Assembly (NCBI GenBank): GCA_021234155.1
Contig: JAJEKV010000019.1
Location: 20,420,112 to 20,484,111, forward strand
Origin: Isoetes taiwanensis
Lineage: Eukaryota > Streptophyta > Lycopodiopsida > Isoetales > Isoetaceae
Direction of reading: 5' to 3'
Length of the DNA stretch: 64,000 nt
Shown: in pieces, positions 22,953-35,408 of the stretch
Layout: every line of letters starts with the position of its first letter
Numbering within the stretch: position 1 is the first letter of the stretch
Program-made: the position numbers and the translations under genes
Notes under the pieces: generated by a model
Told to the model about the DNA's origin: nothing
The model's database searches: none
The model's input: only the letters and a program-made list of their open reading frames with translations

Positions 22953-25625
22953 AAAATTTTAACGTCCACGAACCCAATCTGTTATGGGAAAATAGTATAA
23001 ACATATCTATCTTTATTTTTCATAGTTCTAGCTTTTTTATATTTGTTTTTTTATTCTTTTTGCATTGCTTCCACAACTTGAGAAGATAAAAAATACAAGT
23101 TTTGAGTTCACCATTCAATACATAGGTTTATGAAATCCATGAACGCAACGCTCCAATGATAACTTGAATGAACACTAGAAAGTTTATGCTAAACCTCAAG
23201 ATCAGGAGCATTGATTATTTTTAATGAATAGATTAGCTCATGAGGTGCTTATATCCTCGCAATTGAAACTGAAATTGATTAACATGAGGGAGTTCTTAAT
23301 TTTAAAAGAAGGTGGACCGGTAATGGTTTCGTAATACTGAACCTTTCTTGATTTCTTGAAAACAAACGCTTATGGCTTTTTACGTGTTTGTTTTGGGGTG
23401 ATTCCATATCGTGGTAACCTTTCATAATATGATTTTTTATGGGATGACTTTGAATCATTTTTACTCCTATATAGACATAAGTTATCATTCACTTGTAATT
23501 GAAAAAATAAAAGAAAATCAAAAACCTCATCATCAAGGCTAATGGACATTTTTCTAGATAAGGCAAGTTGTCTAATACTTATATTCAAAAATTTTGGGTC
23601 AAAATTCATTTTCCCACAAAAGTTAGAGATTTGATTTGGGAACGCCTTTTACGGAAACCAGTATTGGTTCCTTAAGACAAGCAGCAGTTTTGACCCTGTC
23701 ATGTTCAAATAGCCCTATCTCCTTCTCGGACCTCAGATTGAGGTGCGCTTTTGTGTCTTACTCTCTAACTTTCGTCTAGAAAAATACAAAAATAATGAAA
23801 AAATCAAAAAAATCATCTTCTTGAGACAGTTTTTACTTTATCTAAACATGTAGCTAAATGCAGACTTGACCCCCTTGGGTTTACCTAAGTGTAACTCTCA
23901 TGAATGGGGACCAATAGATTTTTAGGTATTTTTCCCATGCAATGTGACTGCTATATATTAACATGTAAGAAGGGTTTGTGATTATTGAACCTTTGATTTT
24001 ATATGAATTTTAAACAAAAAGGTAAAATGCACCTTTTCTGTTCATCATCATGTGGCGACTCTAGTCTTTGAGAATATATATGCTTTGTAAATTAAACTCA
24101 GTAGTTCTGTCCCATTCTCGAGGCTACAAAAGGTTACAAAAAAGGTTACAAATGGTGACCGGTGAAGAACCTGAAACGATGTACCTTTTGGCCCTTGCTT
24201 TTGTACTACCATTCGCATGCTAATATAGTACTGATTGGCTGCAGGTACTTGGTTTTTCTTCTGTTTGTTGCTTTTTTGCTGTTTTCTGGATTAAGAGCTT
24301 GAGGATGGACAATTGCTGTTCTGTGAAGGATGAATCTTTAGTGTGTACAAATAATATCTACCCTCTTTAGTATGGAACAGATCGATATGAAGTTATGAAG
24401 CTGATACAAGTGTTGAGCATGATCCACTTGTTTACATGTTCTATTTAGAGTATTTTCCATGAAATACATGATCTGAAAATTCACTTTTTGGTGGATATGA
24501 TCATGAACATACTCTGTTTGGAATATTTTTATGTAAGAGATTGGCACAAGAAAGATGGTTTTCCAAACATAACATATTAAGTTAATGACATACACTATAA
24601 GCTTGTACATTCGTGTTTGTCATGAAACAAAGAGTATACGCCCCAAAAAATGGTAAAATGACAAAGAATACATGATATTGGAAGGGTTTTTTAAGAATAA
24701 AAAGCAGGTTGCTTTTCTGAAAAGTTTAATGATTTGTATACATGTCGTGATAATGTTGATATTCACATTTACTATTATATGATGGAATTTTAGTCTATTG
24801 TCAAATCGACATTGCAATAATATACATAATAACTCTAAGTTTAAGCTATAGGTTTTTTTAATATAATAATATCCTATGCCATGGAACAACACTAATGATA
24901 ACACCATTATGGAATTCAACAACCATTTCTGAACATTGTTTCTAATGAACCTTCATCTAGAACTGAAAATAGTGAATATTGTAGTCTCTTTCTTTTATCT
25001 TTTTTTCTTATTTTCATTTGGAAGAAATGTAGATTTTTGTATTCATATGATATAGAATTACAAAATAAGATACATGATTTCATATGAATCATGTTGGAAT
25101 AATTCCAAAGACTTAAAAACCCCCGAATATTTTGAAAAACACCGAAGAAGATTCGAAAAAAATAAGATATTGCTATCCGCGAGAATAGAATGATTGAACA
25201 AATTTATTATTTATGGAATTGTTCACATCTTCTTCAGATTCAAGTTACTCTGGAATAAACATCCTTCTTTTCCTCGCTAAATACAAGCACTATAGGGACC
25301 TTTCCATACTTTCTAACAATTAATCCATTTGCTTTAGGTAACCTGAAGGATTACATACCCTTTGATGACCATATATGGATTAAGCACAAATAATGATTTC
25401 CAACTAGAGGAGTAAAATTTGGACCAGAAGATAGAGAAACTATATGAAGGTAAATAATTGCCTGAAGATGAATATTCCCATTGTAAAGGCACTGCAATCT
25501 CCTAGCTCCCCATGAGTCTGAATCCAATGAATGTCGATTAGACCTCAGCCCAGCCTTTAAAATTTGATTCGGAACATGATGCATTGTTGAAGTTGCCTCT
25601 AGGTCATCATGCCCCCTTGCACGTA

Positions 25626-25673
25626 AAAATGTAGTAGCTATCCATTTACAAAAATGTAGCAACTATCCATTTA
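25626..25673 (+). repeat. 24 bp tandem duplication
   Basis: AAAATGTAGTAGCTATCCAT and AAAATGTAGCAACTATCCAT lie side by side, differing at two positions. Confidence 0.7.
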
Positions 25674-26551
25674 GATAACCCCTCATCAAAAAGTGAAATC
25701 CAAAGTCTCCTGTCACTTGAATTTCAAGTTTTCAGATTCAGTAGACTAATAGCTTCTTTGACATAAATATCTCCACATATCCCTAGAATTTTTGGATGGC
25801 TTCCACACTAATTCTAAAGTTGTCATATGCTTTTAAGGTTTGATCCTTTGTAGCCAAAACAATCTAATCAATTAAAAGTCCAATAAATTGACAGAATATT
25901 ACTGACACTTCAAATCCCAAAAACTGACCAATCACACTCCCATAACTACATAAAGAAACAAAACATGTTGCTTTCATCTTACTCTACGTCCTTTTGCTAC
26001 ATTATAAAATGAAAGATTTAGATACGGATCGCCTGGATGAAGCCACGAATCCTAGCTCGAACTTGTGCAGTTGTAGGGAAGAGTCTTAGGCACCAACCAG
26101 AACAACTCCATTTTTTCTTCTCAAGTATTCAAATCATGAAGTTTTTATTATAGTTACCAAACATGTTGCCAACAATTTATTCATCTTTGATAAACATGCC
26201 CATATTTTGCCCAATACCCATTCTAAGAAGATCTAAAATTCCCAAGGATTTTGATTTTATGATTCTATTATGTTAGAAATAATTTCTTTTCGGTGAACCT
26301 TTGTTTCTAGGGACAACTTTGCCATATTGTCCTTGAAAGCAAACACGGTGGAATCACCACAAGTGAGGATCATGGTCGGTTTGGTGAGGATCAAGAATGA
26401 AGCTTACAATCTTCCACCTTGAATTCTCTATGTAACCAAGGAATTGTTGTGGTCAAAGATTGTAGCAGCACCATCTTGTTGATGGATGGATTGGGTATGT
26501 TTATTTCTCTATTTCTATGTTTCATCCTATATTTCATATGCATTTCTATAT

Positions 26552-26676
26552 TTTTCAGCATGTTTCTAAGAGCATTCCCAAGATATTTGTAGTGGCTAAG
26601 TTATTATGTTTCATATTTGTTTCTATGATTTCTTGTGTTTCTATAATTTCAGCATGTATCTAAGAACATTCCTAAG
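26552..26676 (+). repeat. direct repeat, about 93 bp period
   Basis: TTTCAGCATGTTTCTAAGAG at about 26555 and TTTCAGCATGTATCTAAGAA at about 26648, each followed by CATTCC(C/T)AAGA and preceded by a TTTCTAT-rich tract. Confidence 0.6.
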
Positions 26677-28859
26677 AATGTGTGACTTTTGGCACACATA
26701 CTTGCTGGTATATAATACATAAACATTTGCATATAAATTAAATAGATTACAGCACATCTCAGCAGCGTTTGGATTTCCTGTACAATGGCTTTGGGCTTCC
26801 TCCAAAAATGGGCCTGCCTTTAATAGGATACAATCAGACATACATCTTGATCTATTTCTTGGCCAGAGCTTCTTGCCTGTGGGGAAATAGCTTGATAGTT
26901 TTCGCGTTCATAATCCTATGGTGTAAAGTAAATTGCAATAATTAGTGGATGGCCAAACACTAATATCAAATAATTATTTGAAGGCCAAACATATGTAATC
27001 TAAATGATTGAACTCCATTTATTTGAACCAACTTCAAATCGTGTATGCAAAGCTAAGCTGATCACGCGTGAACCGATCAACTTCATTAAACCATAGGCAT
27101 GAGAAAAGGTTTGACATGGGTGTATGTGCCCCACAATAAAAGACCCTCCGGCACATCTGTAGAGATATCATGCAAAGCGAAAAGTTAGAGAAATATTCAT
27201 ACTTTTCAAGCAACAAAGAACAAAACAACGATAAATTAAATTGCCATGTGCATTGCATGCTTACAACTTGGAAGAAGACGATGTGGATCGGATTGGTTGA
27301 ACTCACCAGGCCATCCCTCTGGTAGTATAGAACTGATGGTCAATTAGGAGAGTGATTATATTTGTTTAACCTTTTGTTTTGCTGAACTTCATCCCACACA
27401 CAGTGCGGTCATAGTGATTTGAAATAGCATATTCATAACCTCCACGCCATAAAAATATTCCAGAATAGAAATCGGGTCACTCTGCAAACGGAGCTTACTG
27501 TCTAGCCAAATTGAATACCTGTGTTACATGAAAAGCAGGTTAGCCAGATCTCAAAATTTTATTTAAAGAGTGCATAAATCCAAAGTAAACACAAAAACTG
27601 GAAAACCATATTATGTCTTTCTTGCAAATAGCTCTCGAATACTAATGACAGGTTATAACAAGGCCATCAGATGGCCTCAAGCATTTTAACGTAGGGTTTT
27701 CAAATCATGCACATGTGCCATGACGGTTAAGTTTCACGCCTCTAAACATACAGCATAGTGCAAAGTGCATAAAACACTGGCATGCATTCATTTGATAGAT
27801 ACTTTAACCTATACAAAGGAGTTTGTCAGTACCTAGCAGAAGGAAATAAACGATGAGCTAAGAACTTGAACTTTGCCAGCGCCCTAAAAGTCGTTGTAAG
27901 GCAAAGTTTTTACAAGAACAATTCTCCATATTCCAGCAAACCCATTTTCATCAGGACCTTGCTTTTCATGGTTCATAACATCGAGAGAAGATTGATCCAC
28001 GAACATTACAAAGCAAACCTCCCTCTTTAAGGAATTGGAAACCTGTAATAAGATGTCAGACCACAAAAACTTGCATACATGCCATCCTCAGTTCATAAGC
28101 TTAGATGAAATGTCCTACCAAGTGGAAATTGTGTCGCTTTTTTTTTTAAACTGAAATCTTATGGAGGTCCTGTACTTTGTTAAAGATGCAGATTGTTCAA
28201 AATATTCTATTTAAAGACATAAAAGGCATCATCTTCACTTAGAAACCTTAGTTACCACTCAAGAGAGGAAAAAAGTACATAATCGTAGCCATAAATCAGA
28301 TACCCATTGTCTTTTCCAGATCTAGTGAGCTTTCTTTGGTTTCTGTCAAGTCTCTTTTCTCTTTCTCCTGTTCTCTGGCCTTCCAAATTTGGAGGAAGAC
28401 AGACCCTTGAATGGAGGTGGTTGAAATTGGATGAAAAAAATGCCAAACTTTGATGCAGCTTTATCTTCCTTGATGATGCTGATTTAAAATTTGCTGACAA
28501 ACAGAGGGAGTACTGTAGTTCCTTCTCCAGGTTTAAGTCTATGCCCACCTCTCCTTTGGATGTCTCCAAGCAAAAGAATGAGATTCCTCATCTTTCTTCT
28601 CTATATCGTTCATCCCATCAAGAAACTGAACAAAGGAACAGCAAGGAATGTGGGGACCTAAAGGCGAACAGTCAATTCAGGGCATTGATACACTTGCTCA
28701 ATCACCTCTTTAATAATATGTGCGGTTTCCAAAACACTGGTCTTCTTATGTTATAAAAACCAATTATAAAGCAGGTGATTTCATGTATCCTGGTTAATCA
28801 TGGTGTACTTAGCGATGACCAAGGCTGCTTTTGAGCTGATTGTCACTGAACATGCAGAG

Positions 28860-30600
28860 AAAAATGCTCCAAGAGCTACCTAGAAGAAGTGGGTTTTAGA
28901 AGACTTCTTGACGATGGACCACAACTTTACTGAGGAAGCAAAAGATAATAATAAGAAAGTATTACGCTGCAGTAGCTGGACTTATTTAAGCAGTTCTCAC
29001 TCTTCATGAGAATGTCTCTGGCATTTAAAACAGATGGAAAGTGGTTAAAGGAGATGAGTACAATTGGGGTAAAGCAAGGCTGCCCGTTCCCTATTTGGGC
29101 CAAATGAAAAATTAGAAAACTTCATCTGGTGGAGAAGGATCCTCCCTTAGCTCAAGAATGCATTCCAATCCTGCTCTGTAGTGATGATGTAATCTTAATA
29201 TCCTCTTCCACTGAGGGACTACAATAACACCTACTGGCTTTGAATGCGTTTTGCAAAAAAAAGAGTTTGCAGGTAAACCTGCAGAAAACGAAGCAATGCT
29301 ATTCAATACCTCCAGGCCTGCATGCACTAAAAATGAACTTTCCTTCCAAGGGCAACTAGTGGATTGTTTCAGCGCGTACAAGTAACTTGAAGTGGAGGTT
29401 TCAGGACCCAGTTCAGTTTGAAAGCAGCAGCAGCAGCACAGACAAGACTTGCTAAGGTCACTTGGTAGAATGCATTATACAGCCCCTCTCCTGTGTTGCT
29501 GATATCTGGCCCTCCAGGCTTGGATTGGAGGGCTGGGATTGTGCCACCGGGGGTGGCTGTATAATGCAGTCGTCCGGTCACTTCTGGCTCTATGGAGAAA
29601 CAATGCTTCCAAACGTTATGATGTAAATACTAAACTCCATTTGTTCAATACTTTGGTTAAACCAGCCACTTTGTATGGTGCATAGATTTGGGCTACTGAT
29701 CTCAAAGAAGGTGAATGAACCAATTTGAAGGGCTCAAAATATTAATGATGTCAAGAATGATAAGAAGCAAAACCTCATTCCCACATCACATAATGTTGGC
29801 GGATCAAGATGGTTTCCTTGGGCGTCCCAGAATAGCATGCACTCGATAGTGCCGTTATGGACCCAATGAAGCGTAACATAGAATAGAGATAGCTAATATA
29901 AGTGGAAAGATGTGAATGGAAAAAAAAAAGGTCCCAGACCCTTAAATGGAAAAAGACAGGATGCTTTGAGGAAGAACAAAAACTCAGTAAAGCAATAAAA
30001 TTGTCTGTTTCAGATAGGATATCCTGACTACAAATAAAGCTTATATTTTAATTGACAAGCGAAGCTCCTCAACACGTCAAGATCATGGCTGCACGTGGAA
30101 ATCCATCTATGATAGAGATTCTTTGCCAGATATCATGTTTAACTTATGTATTTTATGCTAATGCATCAAGACAGACTTCGAAAGTGCCTCCCACATCTTA
30201 CAGGAAGAAAATTATGCTCAAACATACATAATCTGGAGCAAGACGACATATTCTTCTGCAAGATGTTGAAAAAGCTCAAACAGACTTTTAAGAGAGAAAA
30301 CAGGACTGACATCACCTCATTCTTTGCACCAGCACTAGAAAAAGACAATAAATTTTAAGTTTTTAATTTTCAATGCTCTAGTTAGTATTTTATTTATGCA
30401 AAATCTCTAGGGTGGCAATAATGCGCTGGCTTAATTTCACAAAAAGGGTATGCCTGGTTTGCAATGCTAGAATGAAAATGCTCAAGCGAATTTTCAAGAT
30501 GTCCCAGCAAAGCTTTCATCTTTTCAATACCTTAGTTAGACCAGCTGCTTTTAAACGGAGCTTTGATGTGGTGAATCTAAGCAGCTGGAAGAATGGGCTT
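28860..30600 (+). pseudogene. LINE reverse transcriptase remnant in the DUF616 intron
   Basis: Plus-strand readings in shifting frames give non-LTR reverse transcriptase blocks: FKTDGKWLKEMSTIGVKQGC (29020-29080), SDDVILISSSTEGLQ (29170-29225; the catalytic box reads SDD instead of ADD), LNAFCKKKSLQVNLQKTK (29240-29295), LHLFNTLVKPATLYGA (29637-29683), and MMSRMIRSKTSFPHHIML (about 29745-29800). A second copy of the thumb block, SFHLFNTLVRPAAFKRSF, lies at 30510-30565 after an AAGATGTTGAAAAAGCTC-type stretch, so the 3' end is duplicated or two fragments abut. The element runs antisense to the host gene. No poly(A) tail or target duplication is seen. Confidence 0.7.
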
Positions 30601-30636
30601 AAAGAGAGGCTTTAAATCTACTTTCTGTCCAAATGA

Positions 30637-31176
30637 TTATGAGCAAAGCATCTTGCCGCGATTCAATGTTAGCAGAATTTTCAGCCACCCTCTGCATGCA
30701 AATATTCCAGTGTGGGCAAAGGCAACACAGTAGGCTGCCTCTTTGGTATTTGGTTTGGGGAACCTGCCCCTTTCCAATATAACATGGCCAGCAATCATGT
30801 TATCTTCATCGCAAGAGAATGAAGATAACATTGGGATGCTAACGACCATCTTGTTCCGACATTCTCTTGGGATGCTAACCAGACTTTGATATTGACATAA
30901 CTCATTGAAACCATGCTGACTTAGATTGTCGATTCCATCACTTATAAGTAGCACCTGAGTTGCAGAATGTACACACTGATAACTGACCATCAGTACTTTG
31001 TTTGATTTATGAAGATCCATGGATGTGAAATATTCTAAATGATAGGCCATGTTATGTGTCTCAATTAATCTCACATCATGTGGACAGCCAAATGGAATGT
31101 ATACAGATGTACAAGGCAGCTCCAACTTACTAGTACTAACCTTAGAAAGAATAGAAGAGAAGTCATGGGTCTTCAT
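30637..31176 (-). CDS. unrecognised 179-codon ORF in the DUF616 intron
   Basis: The longest intact minus-strand ORF of the window, from ATG 31176 to TAA 30637. It lies within the 4.3 kb intron of the DUF616 gene, in the same orientation, directly after the LINE fragment. It reads like a real protein: SVYIPFGCPHDVRLIE, MAYHLEYFTSMDLHKSNKVL, LVSIPRECRNKMVVSIPML, IAGHVILERGRF, and FACRGWLKILLTLNRGKM. Several Cys and His are present but no metal-binding pattern, signal peptide or membrane segment. I cannot name a family. The position could make it a retained alternative last exon of the host gene, a nested gene, or part of a transposon. Confidence 0.4.
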   Translation of the reverse strand: MKTHDFSSILSKVSTSKLELPCTSVYIPFGCPHDVRLIETHNMAYHLEYFTSMDLHKSNKVLMVSYQCVHSATQVLLISDGIDNLSQHGFNELCQYQSLVSIPRECRNKMVVSIPMLSSFSCDEDNMIAGHVILERGRFPKPNTKEAAYCVAFAHTGIFACRGWLKILLTLNRGKMLCS

Positions 31177-31757
31177 CTAGGTTCAGCCACGTCAAGAACC
31201 AACTCTTCTGCCATATCAGTGTCATGCAAATGTAAAAGACACGAAAATAGATGGCAGCATGTTAGATGTCATGAAGCCCAGCATGATCTATGGCATCATT
31301 GGCTTGCAAAATAGGCATTTTGGTCATCATCTCTAAGATAGACTCCAACATGTTTTGTCTATCTTAATGGTATCTTAGATGAATGCTTGTTCCAAACGTT
31401 GAGTTGTATGTTAATGCTCACTATGGAGCAGATGATATTGAGTTATCTCATTACTCTTACATGACCAGCTTGCTAGCATCAGTCACTTTCCTTAAATAAC
31501 CTCATTGTCTTTCTTGTCAATGACCTTTCTCCTTTGTTGAGATAATTCATGGATATATAAAGCTACAATTTAAGAGCATAAAATTCCATCTTGGCATATG
31601 ATATGGTAGACTTGACAGATACAACTAAAGTGTTCCCCAACCAAAATCATATAACAGATTTTTTTAATAAAAAGACACCTTGACTGGCCCCATTGAGACT
31701 CATGCTAGTTGAAAGTTCAAACCAAATGGCCCAGTTGTAATAGATCATCGGCTGAAA

Positions 31758-31966
31758 TATTGTGGATGTAGAATTTTTCTTCTGATGCAAAGCTCTATAG
31801 CAGGATTCACCCATATCTTTGAAGCTGCCCTGAAGCCGATCAACTCCCTGCTTTGTGGAGCTATTGCGGATATAGAATTTTTCTCTGATGAAAAAGCTCT
31901 ATGGCAGGATTCACCCATCTCTTTGAAGCTGCCCTAGAAGCTGATCAACTCCCTGCTTTGAGGAGC
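31758..31966 (+). repeat. 104 bp tandem duplication
   Basis: 31758-31861 and 31862-31966 are near-identical (TATTG(T/C)GGAT(G/A)TAGAATTTTT through CAACTCCCTGCTTTG(T/A)GGAGC), with about 12 differences. Lies in the intron region of the DUF616 gene. Confidence 0.85.
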
Positions 31967-32922
31967 CCAATTTTGGTGCATATGGATATTTGGATACAAC
32001 AGAAGCATCCATTGAAAGCTGATAACTTGATTTCTTTAAAATCAGCACCTTTCCTTTCCACAAATTTATGTATCAAATCTAATGCATGCCACTGCTTAAA
32101 TGTACTTTTCTGAATGCACTATTTCATAAGGCACAAAAGATGTGCTGCTAATCATTCTAGATCGGAGTTTGAAACTACATCATCAAACTACTTAAAATCT
32201 CTGCTGTTGTTTGAGGAGAGTACGAGGAGAAATATGGCCTTCCCATCCCATCTCCGTGATATTGCTTAGGGACTTGTTTTTACAAAAGAATGCCCATACT
32301 AATACTACTAATACCTCTCAGAGTAGAAAAGAACCGCCTTCTTACAGGCATGCCAACACAAAAGAACCACTATAAGAAGAAATGTTATACCTGTTTTCTT
32401 CTGGGCGTATGAACTTGATCCGACTTTCCAAAAATGCAAGAAGAAACAGCAATACGACATGCATTTAAATATTCCTTATCAGCTCCACTTAGTTCAAAAC
32501 CAGTGCCTGCAGATGCTGGAGGACCGCAGACAAAACCACAGTGTATCGTTTGATTTCCTGCATGGAAGCTCTGTTCCTTTCCTCCCAAGATTGGTGACCT
32601 GAAAATCTCGCACCCAATCAACCACTCCAGCTGGGATTCTTCTCGTTCAACAAACTTGGAGGCCAAAGTTTGCAAACTTTGACGCCCATTCGGCTCCTTG
32701 AGACCTTTCAGAATTTTACAAAGTTTATGTTGCATGGAAGAGCTGTAAGTCACAGTTAAAAGACATCAAACAGGGGCCAATTTATGGCATGCATGAACAA
32801 GCAGTACAATGCAAGATTATTTTGTTAGTAATGAAAACCAGTTCAAAATGAAATTTGTTTTTGAGGGAACCAAAAATTAACGGACATCCTGATGCCATCT
32901 CTGATTAAAGCTTGTACGGGCA

Positions 32923-33560
32923 TCATAGAAACACAGCCAACCTTTTGCAATGTTGATTCAAGATGCAATGCCCTTTACCTTTAGTTCTCCAGCGGGGTTT
33001 TGTTGATCTCTGTGCCAGTGACCAGTTATGTCGCCCATTCTCTTCCCTCGATACCATTTTGGTTGGTATCAGCTTTGAAATTATCTGCGTCCACATCAAC
33101 CAGAAAGTTGAGGTCTTTTCTGTCAACATTCTCAAGATCCCCAGCCTCTTGGTCCAAATTTCTTTTCAAGGTCCTCCACCTGGCCAACATCCTCAACGAG
33201 GTGTCGCCGCCTTCTTCACCAATATAGTTAGTGCTGTTACTCTCAGCTCATTTTCCAGATCAGCCTCAAATTTCTTCTCATACATACGAAGTTCCTTACG
33301 CCCCTTTCATTGTAGAGACCAAGATTTGTAAGGACGTTTACTTTCTTATCTACCTGGTTTTCTAACTTTGTTGTCTCTGTTTTATCTCTAATTTTTAACT
33401 GCTGAACTAGTGCATCTCCAGTATCAGTTGTGGTTATCTCCTATTCCTATCATCAGAATCCCAGTCCCTTGAATCCCGACACCAAGTAAAGTCTGACCAA
33501 AATGAAGACCTTTTAAAGGCATTTTCATCTCCAATAGCAGCCGCGGGTTAATATGTTCTT
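32923..33560 (-). pseudogene. unrecognised charged coding remnant between DUF616 exons
   Basis: Minus-strand readings between the first two proposed DUF616 exons include VQQLKIRDKTETTKLENQ (about 33415-33360), ENELRVTALTILVKKAATP (about 33265-33205), MLARWRTLKRNLDQEAGDLE (about 33195-33135) and VDRKDLNFLVDVDADNFKAD (about 33130-33070). They are Lys/Glu/Asp-rich, coiled-coil-like, and broken by stops and frame changes. It may be leftover exon sequence of this or another gene. No family recognised. Confidence 0.3.
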
Positions 33561-34785
33561 TTCACCTAGATAAAGAAAAACAATTCCTGGTGGTTACTCC
33601 AAAAGACTTTCCAGCTCCATCCATGCAACACCATCCCTAAAGCACTTTATTGGCTTGAGGATTTAAATAAACTCAAAGAAACTGATAATCCCTTTCCCAA
33701 TTGGCAATCATAACATTGTAGATTTTGCCTGTGCCTGCAAATAGATTAAAGAAATTACCTGGTTGAGAAGAAGCTTCATGCTTGGATTTCGTCCTTACAT
33801 GATAACCAAATCGATCCTGCAGAAGAATGGCACAAAAGATCAAATGGGGTCGCCTTAGTACATCCAGAACCATAACTCTTAAGAGAAAATACTGCATTCT
33901 TTTTATATGATGTTTGCTAGTAATTAGCAGCTCACGTACAGGGTGGTCAAAAAATCATCTGTCTTGATAGACTCATGGAGGCCCCTGATCAAGAAAAGGA
34001 AAATTAAGTGTCAACCAAACGTGCATATACCTCAACAACCTAATGGATAAGATTTGGCATACCAGAAGACAAAAAAACCCTGCTGATGGAAAATATATAA
34101 TCACTCCCTGATGATCGTCAAGACTACTGCAGAAAGAATGATTGCTACCAAAATCGAGCTGAGCACTGCCGATTTCTTAGACCCCTAGCAACTTTCTTAC
34201 CTCTGCCAGGCCTGAATGGCAACCTCACTTAGCCCATCCATTCCATTGGCTTTAGAAGTGCTGGCTTGCCATGTTGAATCGCTATGTTCTGGGTCTGTCT
34301 GAACTGCCACGGTATGATCATGCAGTCATAAGCTGTCCCAGATCTCTGGGATCCAGAGATTTTTGGTTCCATTCACGCCCATCGGCAATGTGCCACTGCC
34401 GCCTTGCCTGTGCAAGGCCATACATGGGGTAATCTTGATCAAACTGTTTCAATCTGACCTACTAACAGACAAAATCCTTGTCACTGACCCTCTTTGAGGT
34501 CATTTGCATATAGCATGTTTTGCCGCTGTAAAATGAGCAAACGCTAAAACCTGGTATTCGAGTCCATGACTAGGGAGAAATGCATGTAGCACAATGTCAA
34601 AAATCAAAAATTTGTACAGCATGAAGAAGAGTTTGTGAGGGCTATTACATGATTAGCATAAAAACAGGGTAATCTATGAAATCTGGCTGTACCGACCCCT
34701 CTTTAACCGAGGCCGAATCTGCTTCAGCTCAGCATTTCAAACAGAGAGCATGGGGCAGCATCTCAACAGATCCTGCTCGAAAAGG

Positions 34786-34926
34786 CTACTCGCGTGTCAG
34801 TTTATTCAAAAAAGATGTCTTGCCTGTTTGGATTATTTCTTCTTCAAAATGAATGGGACTGCCGAGGAACCCAATCAGCGAACTAGAAATGCTTGAGCTA
34901 AAGCAGGCTTTTTTCTGATCCGTCAT
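34786..34926 (-). CDS. possible first coding exon of the DUF616 gene
   Basis: ATG at 34926 opens a 46-residue reading (MTDQKKACFSSSISSSLIGF, then IQTGKTSFLNKLTRE) that ends at TAG 34786. It lies about 1 kb upstream of the first exon with intact splice sites, on the same strand, and just downstream of a palindromic ACGT-core cluster. The Ser-rich opening looks like a protein N-terminus. No donor site is obvious, so the link to the gene is only positional. Confidence 0.25.
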   Translation of the reverse strand: MTDQKKACFSSSISSSLIGFLGSPIHFEEEIIQTGKTSFLNKLTRE

Positions 34927-34978
34927 AAATGCAGGGTTTTCCTCCCGCACGATGGAAGAAATTTTAGCTCTTGTGGGC

Positions 34979-35021
34979 GTCCGTACACCACGTACGGACC
35001 GCCACGTAAGTTCTGACGTGG
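34979..35021. promoter_or_regulatory. two nested palindromes with three ACGT cores
   Basis: GTCCGTAC and GTACGGAC (34979-34999) form an 8 bp inverted repeat around ACCAC; CCACGT and ACGTGG (35002-35021) form a second around 8 bases. Three CACGT/ACGTG cores, the G-box/ABRE type bound by plant bZIP and bHLH factors, fall within 35 bases. They lie 53-95 bases upstream of the minus-strand ATG at 34926, a plausible proximal promoter position for the DUF616 gene. Confidence 0.4.
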
Positions 35022-35217
35022 AACGGTTGTTCGTTTTGGGTAAATTCTGCGGAGTAAAGAAGCAATGATTGAATCGACGAAATAATGCAGGTTGTTAAAA
35101 CGTCTACTTTCTGTTAATAAACAAATACACTGCTTCTATTGTCAATTGATCGAGAATAATCTATAGTGTGCAAATTGAACCCTATCTTCTATACCCATCA
35201 ATCTCGGCGGGTAAAAT

Positions 35218-35408
35218 GGACTCTTTGACATAGGCGCTATCTCACCACCCAACCACGAGCCCCCACCAAGGTCAGTTCTCCCAGGAGCAACTATATAAGA
35301 TGACGCGCCCTGGTCCTTCTTTGGACCAAAGCCCCCTCCAAAAGCCCAAAGAACCAATAAAGGTGGCCCGGTGGCCTCCGAGGCCTTTGCCACGCCCCGC
35401 ATATATCA
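35218..35408 (-). repeat. 3' LTR of the gypsy element
   Basis: Shares CCAAAGCCC, GAGCAACTATATA, CTATCTCACCA(C/A), AACCACGAGCCCC and TTTGCCACGCCC with the other LTR. Minus-strand start is TGATATATGC. Confidence 0.8.

Larger units (their letters stand above)
20590..26851. other. 6 kb AT-rich gene-free stretch
   Basis: No ORF above about 100 codons and none with a recognisable domain. Contains a duplicated block of about 100 bp (22240/22583), a GGAA run (22936-22952), a 24 bp tandem pair (25626-25673) and a duplicated TTTCAGCATGT(T/A)TCTAAGA word (26552/26648). Otherwise I see nothing. Confidence 0.6.
26852..33818 (-). pseudogene. DUF616 (TOD1/MUCI70-like glycosyltransferase) gene, frames broken
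   Basis: Exons, 5' to 3': 33818-33760 (DRFGYHVRTKSKHEAS), 32744-32385, 28042-27833, 27518-27265, 27156 to about 27031, and 26915-26852 ending FPHRQEALAKK-stop. Intron borders read AG/GT cleanly on both sides of most exons (donors CAACCAG|GTAATT, AAACAG|GTATAA, GCTAG|GTACTG, AGTT|GTAAGC; acceptors TTCTGCAG, ACTTACAG, TATTACAG, AACACAG, TCTACAG). Family blocks seen: HCGFVCG, ACRIAVSSCIFG, EVCFVMFVDQSSLDV, GIWRIVLVKTLPYND, YSIWLDSKLRLQSDP, DRFNQSDPHRLLPS-type and AHTPMSNLFSCLWFNEVDRF. The family acts in the Golgi on cell-wall or sphingolipid-linked substrates; exact reaction here is unknown. One TAG and about ten small indels, mostly single-base losses, break the frame inside exons. Either a recent pseudogene or a gene spoiled by assembly errors. 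The first exon assignment is the weakest. Confidence 0.8.
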
